Assembly (NCBI GenBank): GCA_002746535.1 | Contig: NVWA01000012.1 | Span: 1 to 64,000 of the forward strand | From: Planctomycetota bacterium | GTDB lineage: Bacteria > Planctomycetota > GCA-2746535 | Direction of reading: 5' to 3' | Length of the DNA: 64,000 nucleotides | Shown here: positions 57,834 to 64,000 of the stretch, in pieces | Position numbering within the stretch: position 1 is the first letter of the stretch | Layout: each line of letters begins with the position of its first letter | Notes under the pieces: generated by a model | What the model saw: the letters and a program-made list of their open reading frames with translations, nothing else | The model's database searches: none | What the model was told of the DNA's origin: nothing | Position numbers and translations under genes: made by a program

Positions 57834-58593
57834 AACTTGCTCTCTTTTCTTTAAAACATTCAAACAAATAATTCTTTAAGACTTTGGATGCTATGATTTC
57901 TGATTTGCAGTCTTTAGTGATCTTTGGCACATCAAGAAATTCATTAACCTCCATGCTTAATATAAACTTTTTATTCGGCACGTTATACCATTTTTCTCTT
58001 TTAGTTAAAGTTGAAGGTTCGCACTTAATAAAGATGGGTAACAATTGACAGTTACTCTTTAAAGTAATTGCAGAGAAACCCTTTTTAAATGGCTTTAGAT
58101 CATCTGGTAGCGACCTAGTTCCTTCTGGGAAAACAACTATATTATGTCCTTCCTTTAAACGATCAACACACAGGTGAATTAAATCTTCGGGGCTTTTATT
58201 GGGTATATAACCTGCACCAGAAACTGCTCCTCGTAAAAAAGGGTTTTGCCATAATTCATCCTTAACAATGCAATCCGTACCTTCAATAACAGATAATAAC
58301 AATACAATATCTAACAGCGTTGGATGATTTGAAACAATCATACAGCCTTTTACACCACTTAATTTTTCAAGCCCATTATACTTAACATCCATAATTCCTA
58401 ATATTTTCATTTCAAAAATAAAAAGTTTAAACGCATAATGAATAGACTTCTGTATCATTTTAATTCTTTTCTTTTGTGGAAGAATATAGCAACAAGGGAA
58501 AAATAACATCGACAAGACTAAAGCACCCAGACCAAAAGAAGAAAAGGCAATACCTGTCGCAATAACTCTCCAATAATGATTGATTTTATTCAA
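57826..58593 (-). CDS. 1-acyl-glycerophosphate-type acyltransferase, aryl-polyene cluster
   Basis: 255 aa. HPTLLD (His-x4-Asp) in SNHPTLLDIVLLL and FPEGTRS are the PlsC-type catalytic and glycerophosphate motifs. An N-terminal membrane helix (about 10-33) anchors it. TTG start, preceded by AAAGGAGA at good spacing and overlapping the chain-length-factor gene by 8 bp. With the GT-LPLAT fusion it gives the cluster two acyltransferases, consistent with a lipid-linked end product. Confidence 0.85.
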   Translation of the reverse strand: MNKINHYWRVIATGIAFSSFGLGALVLSMLFFPCCYILPQKKRIKMIQKSIHYAFKLFIFEMKILGIMDVKYNGLEKLSGVKGCMIVSNHPTLLDIVLLLSVIEGTDCIVKDELWQNPFLRGAVSGAGYIPNKSPEDLIHLCVDRLKEGHNIVVFPEGTRSLPDDLKPFKKGFSAITLKSNCQLLPIFIKCEPSTLTKREKWYNVPNKKFILSMEVNEFLDVPKITKDCKSEIIASKVLKNYLFECFKEKRASYE

Positions 58594-59326
58594 CCTTATC
58601 TCCTTTTTTTAAAACAAAAGAAGTTTTTGGGAAGCTGCATTTCTTAACCTCTGAGCTTTCAGACAAAAATGATATTAACTCTTTGGCATTATTTTGTGTC
58701 GTTTCATTACTATAATTTTGCCTTTCAATTGTATACTTGGCACCAACGCCAAAATTGTTTAAAAATAATCCTATGGCAAAAGAGTTTCTATAATCTGGAT
58801 AAAATCTTTTATATTCGGCTGGCACTTGATCATCAGCAATTATCAGAAGAACTTTAATTGGTTTATCTTCAGACAGAAAGCCCACGGCCTCCATAATCGA
58901 AGACAAGAAAGTATCTTCTCCTGCAGAAACAAAACAATGCGGACTGGTATTTTTGGACAGAATTGTAAAAACACCTGCAGCAGCATTATGAACAGATAGG
59001 CTAAAAAGTGCTGGTGAAAGTGTCTCTTCAGATGCAATAGAATTCAATAGTTTTATTGAACTTTGCAATTCTCCATGCTGAGAAGCAAAAATAATTTGTA
59101 TCTTTTCCGTATTTTGTGACCCAAAGCATTTATCTGTAACATATAAAGATATTTTCGTTAAAAAACTTAAACGTCTCCTTGTTAGTGCAGGTATAAAAGC
59201 AAAATCGGGCGCATCTGTCGAAATATTTATAGTGTCTAAATTATTATCTATATGCTCATCAGCAGCAGGTAACCACGCATGCCATTTTTCTACAAAAAAC
59301 TCCTTTTGCCAGATTGGTGAAACCAT
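58586..59326 (-). CDS. truncated ketosynthase-like chain-length factor, aryl-polyene cluster
   Basis: 246 residues matching the N-terminal half of ketosynthases (beta-ketoacyl synthase-like N-terminal family). The nucleophile-elbow region reads SVHNAAAGVF, with no cysteine, so it cannot condense. This is the ApeC type, which pairs with a true ketosynthase as chain-length factor. First gene of the operon; its promoter lies 37-64 bp upstream. Confidence 0.8.
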   Translation of the reverse strand: MVSPIWQKEFFVEKWHAWLPAADEHIDNNLDTINISTDAPDFAFIPALTRRRLSFLTKISLYVTDKCFGSQNTEKIQIIFASQHGELQSSIKLLNSIASEETLSPALFSLSVHNAAAGVFTILSKNTSPHCFVSAGEDTFLSSIMEAVGFLSEDKPIKVLLIIADDQVPAEYKRFYPDYRNSFAIGLFLNNFGVGAKYTIERQNYSNETTQNNAKELISFLSESSEVKKCSFPKTSFVLKKGDKVE

Positions 59327-59362
59327 TTATTGTTCATTTCCAGTATCTTAAATAGAGCGTTG

Positions 59363-59390
59363 ATTATAATAATAATTAATGAGAGGTCAT
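59363..59390 (-). promoter_or_regulatory. aryl-polyene operon promoter
   Basis: On the minus strand, ATGACC (59390-59385), 16 bp, TATAAT (59368-59363). Transcription would begin near 59356, 30 bp before the first start codon. It is the only good promoter I see for the whole 15.6-kb operon, whose genes otherwise overlap or lie within about 75 bp of each other. Confidence 0.6.
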
Positions 59391-59477
59391 GCACATCTTC
59401 CAATTATTCTGCACCGTTCTAGAAACTTCTGCGAACATAAAATAAAGTTTATAAATTGCTTAAACAATATCACATAA

Positions 59478-59505
59478 TTACTTAGAAAAAAGTCACTCCT
59501 ATAAT
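59478..59505 (+). promoter_or_regulatory. galK promoter
   Basis: TTACTT (59478-59483), 16 bp, TATAAT (59500-59505), 39 bp upstream of the galK start. It diverges from the aryl-polyene promoter with about 90 bp between the two -35 elements, leaving room for shared regulation. Confidence 0.5.
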
Positions 59506-59544
59506 AGAATAATCAAGTTTTCCAACAAGGATTATTAAATCACC

Positions 59545-60723
59545 ATGAAAAAAAGTTCAGAATTAAAAACCCTCTACGCCGAAATATTTAAGGAAGAACC
59601 ATCCAACCTTTACATTGGATATGCACCTGGAAGAGTAGAGATTTTAGGCAATCATACAGATTACAACAAAGGTTTCGTATTAACGGCAGCCATTGATCAA
59701 AAAACATATTGCTTTGGGACTCTTCGTGATGATGAGAAAGTAATTATCCATGCCCTCGATATTGGAGAAGCAATTGAGTTTAATATTAACAATCCTCCTC
59801 TTCAAGAAAAAGGTCATTGGGGAAATTATTTTATAGGAGTTCTAAATATAATAAAAGAAAAATCTAGCATCTTAAAAGGCTTTCAAATAGCCATTACTAG
59901 CGAAGTACCCATGTCGGCAGGTTGCTCGAGTAGCGCCTCCATCGAAGCGTCTTTTGCTTATTTTTTAAACGAAACAAATCAACTTCATTTAAATAAACAA
60001 GAGATAGCGCAAATATGCCAAAAAGCTGAAAATGAATATGCCGGTGTAATGTGTGGTTTAATGGATCAGTGGTCCGTTGTTCATGGGCAAAAAAATAATC
60101 TTGTATATTTCGATAATGACACTTTAAAGACAAACCTGATGTCTCTCGGAGAAGAGGATATCTTTATGCTGGTCTTTAATACTCAAATAAAACACACGCT
60201 GATCGACAGCAAATACAATGATCGGCGAGAAGAATGTCAAAAAGTAGTTGATGAATGTAAAAAAAGAGGTTTCAACATTGATTCTTTGAGAGGTCTTTCT
60301 ATAAAGGACCTACCAAGTATTAATAAATTTTTGAACTCAACTATTTATCGTAGAGCAAAACATGTTATTGAAGAGAATCATCGAATTCAAACATTAGTAG
60401 ATGCATCTTATGAAAATCAACCGCAACTTCTAAAGTCATTTATGCTTGACTCGCATCATAGTTCTAAAGATCAGTTTGAAAATAGTTGTCCAGAATTAGA
60501 CTTTGTCGTTGATCAGTTATACCTAGAGAAGGGGTGTCTTGGCGCTAAACTCTCTGGAGGAGGATTTGGTGGATGTGTTGTTGCGCTTGTCAATCCTAAC
60601 GAAGCGGAGAACATCCAAGCTACTATTGAAAAAGCCTATATAGAAAAGTTCCCCGATTTAAAACCTTTAGATACAATTCAAACGCTACCTGGAGATGGTG
60701 CCGGTTTTATCGAGACCAAATAA
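59545..60723 (+). CDS. galK: galactokinase
   Basis: Phosphorylates galactose at C1, first step of the Leloir pathway. The galactokinase signature GRVEILGNHTDYNKG is at 29-43, the GHMP ATP-binding loop is PMSAGCSSSASIE, CGLMDQW carries the catalytic Asp, and KLSGGGFGGCVVAL is motif 3. 392 aa, full length. No galT or galE is adjacent. It is divergent from the aryl-polyene operon and complements lacZ at the operon's other end. Confidence 0.95.
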   Translation: MKKSSELKTLYAEIFKEEPSNLYIGYAPGRVEILGNHTDYNKGFVLTAAIDQKTYCFGTLRDDEKVIIHALDIGEAIEFNINNPPLQEKGHWGNYFIGVLNIIKEKSSILKGFQIAITSEVPMSAGCSSSASIEASFAYFLNETNQLHLNKQEIAQICQKAENEYAGVMCGLMDQWSVVHGQKNNLVYFDNDTLKTNLMSLGEEDIFMLVFNTQIKHTLIDSKYNDRREECQKVVDECKKRGFNIDSLRGLSIKDLPSINKFLNSTIYRRAKHVIEENHRIQTLVDASYENQPQLLKSFMLDSHHSSKDQFENSCPELDFVVDQLYLEKGCLGAKLSGGGFGGCVVALVNPNEAENIQATIEKAYIEKFPDLKPLDTIQTLPGDGAGFIETK

Positions 60724-60874
60724 TAACAGACTGACATCTAGAAAACTTTTAATTCTCTAAATTTCAGCCTGCAAAAATATCATCTCTGAGAATAATTACA
60801 ATCTAACATTTTGATTTCAAGTTTTATAAGCAAAACTATACTTTTCCAAACTTTTAAATTAGGAAATATTATTT

Positions 60875-61924
60875 ATGAAATCTAAAAAAATACAAATTGG
60901 CGTCATTGGGTTAGGCAGAATTGGCTGGAGCTATCACTGTAAAAATATTATGAAACATAAACATTTTAATTTGCTTGCTGTCGCTGATCCTGTGGAAGAA
61001 CGATTACTTGAAGCCAAAAATGATTTTCATTGCCAAACGTTTAAAGATTACAAAAAGCTTTTAGACTGTCCAGATTTAGAAGCTGTTGTTATCGCATCCC
61101 CAACTCACTTACATAAAATCATGGCACTAGAAGCAATTAAAAGAGGTATCCATTTAATCATGGAAAAACCCATTGCTGGTAATTTAAAAGACGCAAAAGA
61201 AATTATTCAAAAAGCTAAAAGAAAAAAAGTATTTCTAACAACCTATCAACCTCATCGTTTAGAAGCTTATTTTCAACATTTTAGCAAAATACTTAGCAGC
61301 GGTATCATTGGCGAAGTTTATCATATTAAATTTGGGCGTTATCGATTTGTCAGGAGAAACGACTGGCAATCGTTGTTAAAGTATGATGGAGGACAACTTA
61401 GCAATACTGGGGCACATGTCTTAGATCAGGTTATTAGCTTATTAGGGCCAGACATAAAAGATTGTTTTTGTCAGCTAAGATTGGTTGCTGCGCTAGGAGA
61501 TGCTGATGATGTCTTAAAAATACTGGCAACAAATAAAAAAGGGTTGTTAGCAGAAGTCGATATTAACATGGCAACTTTAAATGATGATTACTTAATGGAA
61601 GCTATTGGCACAGAAGGCACCGTAAAAATGCCAAACAATAAAATTATCGAAATAAAAAAGCTCAATAAAAAAAGCTTAAAACCTATAAAATTAGTTTCCG
61701 CTATGGCCAGTGAAGATAGAAAATATCCTAAAGATGAATACAAAACTACTCAAAAAAATATTCAAGTTAAGTCATCTTACTCTGTAAATTTCTACGATGA
61801 TATCTATCAATGCCTCCGAAAAGGAAAAGAACCCTTTATAAAGCCGGAACAAACTTTGGCCGTTATGTCATTAATGGAACGCTGTAAATTAGAAAGCAAA
61901 AAAATAATTCACTCAAAACTTTAA
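60875..61924 (+). CDS. Gfo/Idh/MocA-family oxidoreductase, inositol dehydrogenase-like
   Basis: 349 aa. Rossmann motif GVIGLGRIGW, the family EKP motif in IMEKPIAGN, and the catalytic Lys-region; DGGQLSNTGAHVLDQ supplies the conserved Asp-His pair of the substrate domain. NAD(P)-dependent oxidation of an inositol or hexose derivative is the family role. 151 bp after galK with its own AGGAAA site, so it may or may not share the transcript. Confidence 0.87.
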   Translation: MKSKKIQIGVIGLGRIGWSYHCKNIMKHKHFNLLAVADPVEERLLEAKNDFHCQTFKDYKKLLDCPDLEAVVIASPTHLHKIMALEAIKRGIHLIMEKPIAGNLKDAKEIIQKAKRKKVFLTTYQPHRLEAYFQHFSKILSSGIIGEVYHIKFGRYRFVRRNDWQSLLKYDGGQLSNTGAHVLDQVISLLGPDIKDCFCQLRLVAALGDADDVLKILATNKKGLLAEVDINMATLNDDYLMEAIGTEGTVKMPNNKIIEIKKLNKKSLKPIKLVSAMASEDRKYPKDEYKTTQKNIQVKSSYSVNFYDDIYQCLRKGKEPFIKPEQTLAVMSLMERCKLESKKIIHSKL

Positions 61925-62123
61925 AAACATTTCGAAAGAGTTTCCGACATAAAAAACTATTTCAACTTGAATGGGCATATGAATAAAGATTCTTAGTGAT
62001 CGGCTAGAGGCCTATTATGCAAAGCCTCCCTTGAAATTCACCAGATAACTTTTGCTAACTTTTAATATATTTCCTAATTAATTTATCATTATTAGGAATA
62101 GGTCTATACTTATTTTTTTCTGA

Positions 62124-62151
62124 TTGATATTATCAAATATAAAAATATAAG
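62124..62151 (+). promoter_or_regulatory. promoter with palindromic -35 region before the sensor kinase
   Basis: TTGATA (62124-62129), 16 bp, TATAAG (62146-62151). The -35 is half of a perfect inverted repeat TTGATA-T-TATCAA (62124-62136), a possible operator. The kinase start codon is at 62213. Confidence 0.5.
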
Positions 62152-62212
62152 ACATTTCTAAGGTAACTGCGTATAAACTTACACAAAATTCGACAACCAT
62201 AAAAAAGAAGAA

Positions 62213-64000
62213 ATGAAAATACATAAAAAAAATCAGCTGATTTGGTTAATCATCATCACCTCTATTTTAGTTCTTACGTTAGCCATTTTTCTCGCCTATA
62301 AAATAAAACAAGATGAAAAAAAAGAGTATTTTGTGCAGCTAGGTCGCGCAAATGCCTTAGCCCAAGTAATCGCAACTTCTCTAGATGAGCAATTAAATAA
62401 AAACTACCATACTTTAGCACAAGCCATTTTAAAGAATGATCTTTCAAAAATAGAAAATCAAATAGATGGCCTACTAATCCTAAAAGATAACGCCATAACT
62501 TTTCCTCAAAATATTAATGAAGCCTTTTTTAATGAACTATCAGAACAAGTAAGCAGTTCAAAAATTAAAGCCTACAAAGAAATAAAAGACTTAATTAAAT
62601 CACAGCAATACCAGCTAGCTAAAGAAAAACTTTTGGAGGAAGAAAAAGATACCACTACTAAAAACAACTTACTATTTCTCCACCTAAGATCAATTTTGTT
62701 ATTCAAACAGGATAAAACAGAACATTATCGTTCGTTGCTAGCAGAACTCCTTTTGAATAAGAAGAAAGACGTTGCTAGCTTGCCTTGGATTTTTTGGGAG
62801 TCCGTCTTTATAGGATATTTGGAAATTTCACCTGAATTTAACGACTCATTCAAGCAAATTTTTCAAGAAATGATCTATTTGGTTCAAAAACATTATTTGT
62901 CAAATGACTTCGACTATTTTTGGCAAAAGCTAACCTCTTTTATGAATTCACATCCAACATTCGTTTCGAGCGAAACTCACAAGCTCATCAATTTAAAAGC
63001 AAACCTCATTCGCATTACAAAAAACTCAATTGCTTGCAGAAACCTAAATCTCCAAAAACTGCCTAGCTTAATAAACAATATGGACACCTATAACTTTGAC
63101 TTGAACGACAAGCCTTTTGTAATTCAAATAAGTATTAATCAGGAAAAAAGAATTTTCATTTTACTTTCTTGGAAAAGAATAAAGGAACTTTTAGATTTAA
63201 ATCTTAGGCAACTACAAAAAGACAGTCTATTTCAATTTTATTTAACAAATAAAAGTTCATTGAAGTCCAATGTTTCAAAGGTTCTTTCGCACTATTCGGA
63301 TATTTCCTTAAACCTTACATCTGCAGAAAACGGACTAAATAAAATCAAAAAACGAAATCAAATGTTATTAATCATTTTATTTATCACAGTGGCATTTATT
63401 ACGACATGCCTATATTTCTTATACAAGATCATGCTTTTTCAATTAACGCTAGCAAAAATGAGAACCGACTTTGTCACTAATGTTTCACATGAATTACGAA
63501 CGCCAATTGCCGCCATTCAATTAATGAGCGAGACACTTGCGAACCAAAGTATTAAAGAAGATAAAGACTTGCTAGAATATTATCACTTAATACATAATGA
63601 TTCAAAACGATTAGGAAGCTTAATCAATAATGTTTTAGATTTTTCAAAATTAGAAAGCGGAAATAAAAAATACGAATTTAAAGATAACTCTATATTAGAA
63701 TCAATCGAAAATGTTAAGGCTTCTTATTGCTTAAATTCACAAGCAAATCATCCCATTATAAATATTGATTCTAATCAAGACAAAATCATATTTAAGTATG
63801 ACAGCAATTCCATGGAACAAATAATCAGCAACCTAATAGAAAACTCCATCAAATATGCCCGTAATAATCAGAGACCAGAAATTACATTAACCATTAATAT
63901 AAAAGATAATTCTGTTAATATAATTTTACAAGATAATGCCAAAGGAATTCATCCAAGTGATTTGCCACACGTCTTTGACAAGTTTTTTAGAGGCGGCAAC
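62213..64000 (+). CDS. sensor histidine kinase (partial, runs off the window)
   Basis: The frame stays open for 596 codons to the last base, so the C-terminal end is missing. Membrane helix 1 is at residues about 9-29 and helix 2 at about 384-405, enclosing a roughly 350-residue extracytoplasmic sensor domain without a recognised fold. Then comes the H-box FVTNVSHELRTP with phospho-acceptor His426, the N-box EQIISNLIENSIKYA, and a G1-like box DNAKGIHPSDLPHVFDKFF in which the first Gly of DxGxGI is Ala. The response regulator would lie beyond the window. GAAGAA precedes the ATG. Confidence 0.9.
   Translation, partial: MKIHKKNQLIWLIIITSILVLTLAIFLAYKIKQDEKKEYFVQLGRANALAQVIATSLDEQLNKNYHTLAQAILKNDLSKIENQIDGLLILKDNAITFPQNINEAFFNELSEQVSSSKIKAYKEIKDLIKSQQYQLAKEKLLEEEKDTTTKNNLLFLHLRSILLFKQDKTEHYRSLLAELLLNKKKDVASLPWIFWESVFIGYLEISPEFNDSFKQIFQEMIYLVQKHYLSNDFDYFWQKLTSFMNSHPTFVSSETHKLINLKANLIRITKNSIACRNLNLQKLPSLINNMDTYNFDLNDKPFVIQISINQEKRIFILLSWKRIKELLDLNLRQLQKDSLFQFYLTNKSSLKSNVSKVLSHYSDISLNLTSAENGLNKIKKRNQMLLIILFITVAFITTCLYFLYKIMLFQLTLAKMRTDFVTNVSHELRTPIAAIQLMSETLANQSIKEDKDLLEYYHLIHNDSKRLGSLINNVLDFSKLESGNKKYEFKDNSILESIENVKASYCLNSQANHPIINIDSNQDKIIFKYDSNSMEQIISNLIENSIKYARNNQRPEITLTINIKDNSVNIILQDNAKGIHPSDLPHVFDKFFRGGN

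Noticed and set aside
62000..62030. Cyclic-di-GMP (GEMM-like) riboswitch before the sensor kinase
   Set aside because: A GCAAAGCCTC string resembles part of the motif, but the paired helices and the tetraloop receptor are missing; only a 5-bp GAGGC/GCCTC hairpin is seen.

Overview
The window looks like chromosome from a low-GC (about one third GC by eye), flagellated, Gram-negative heterotroph, most plausibly of the PVC superphylum and perhaps Lentisphaerota-like. The clues are a GreA transcript-cleavage factor carried on a 740-residue protein with a very long N-terminal extension (a form known from Chlamydiae and relatives), a formylglycine sulfatase, a ceramidase-like protein, several Gfo/Idh/MocA and sugar-isomerase genes, and GH4, GH2 and AraC pairs typical of polysaccharide-degrading marine or gut members. 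The phylum is inferred; no rRNA or tRNA gene is present to test it.

Left part (1-13.9 kb): a palindromic intergenic repeat; a sulfatase directly following a persulfide-dioxygenase/rhodanese fusion; a secreted gluzincin-like protein; a PocR/AraC regulator divergent from a phytanoyl-CoA dioxygenase and SDR pair; lysA, greA-fusion and fabG-like genes; a methyltransferase; and a secreted alpha/beta hydrolase. Next (14-21 kb) is a flagellar hook/rod block flgI-flgJ-flgN-flgK-flgL with an unusually large FlgL and a structured flgI leader. The region 21-33.6 kb is accessory metabolism: a ceramidase-like enzyme, a conserved secreted protein, a promoter/leader-ORF/terminator unit before an unknown gene, arsC, an AraC/GH4 galactosidase pair, a Gfo/Idh plus isomerase pair, and an MBOAT/SGNH acetylation pair. 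A 1544-residue lipoprotein (33.8-38.4 kb) and a 1.07-kb gene-free stretch rich in palindromes follow.

The centrepiece is a nearly uninterrupted minus-strand operon from 59.3 down to 43.7 kb that encodes an aryl-polyene-type (APE/flexirubin-like) type II polyketide pathway. It contains an ammonia-lyase for an aromatic starter, an AMP ligase fused to a hotdog dehydratase, two ACPs, two complete ketosynthases, a truncated chain-length-factor-like ketosynthase, a ketoreductase, a second dehydratase, a thioesterase, two lipid acyltransferase activities (one fused to a GT2 glycosyltransferase), and a LolA/MMPL/DUF3261 transport set. Together these would make an aromatic polyene acid, attach it to a lipid and move it to the outer membrane. 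The operon is bracketed by galactose genes: lacZ with a divergent AraC regulator on the left and galK with a second Gfo/Idh dehydrogenase on the right. The window ends inside a sensor histidine kinase.

Three AraC-family genes stand next to carbohydrate or oxygenase genes. In at least two of the intergenic regions there are spaced direct repeats that look like AraC-type operators, the clearest being an exact tandem of 21-bp units between lacZ and its regulator.
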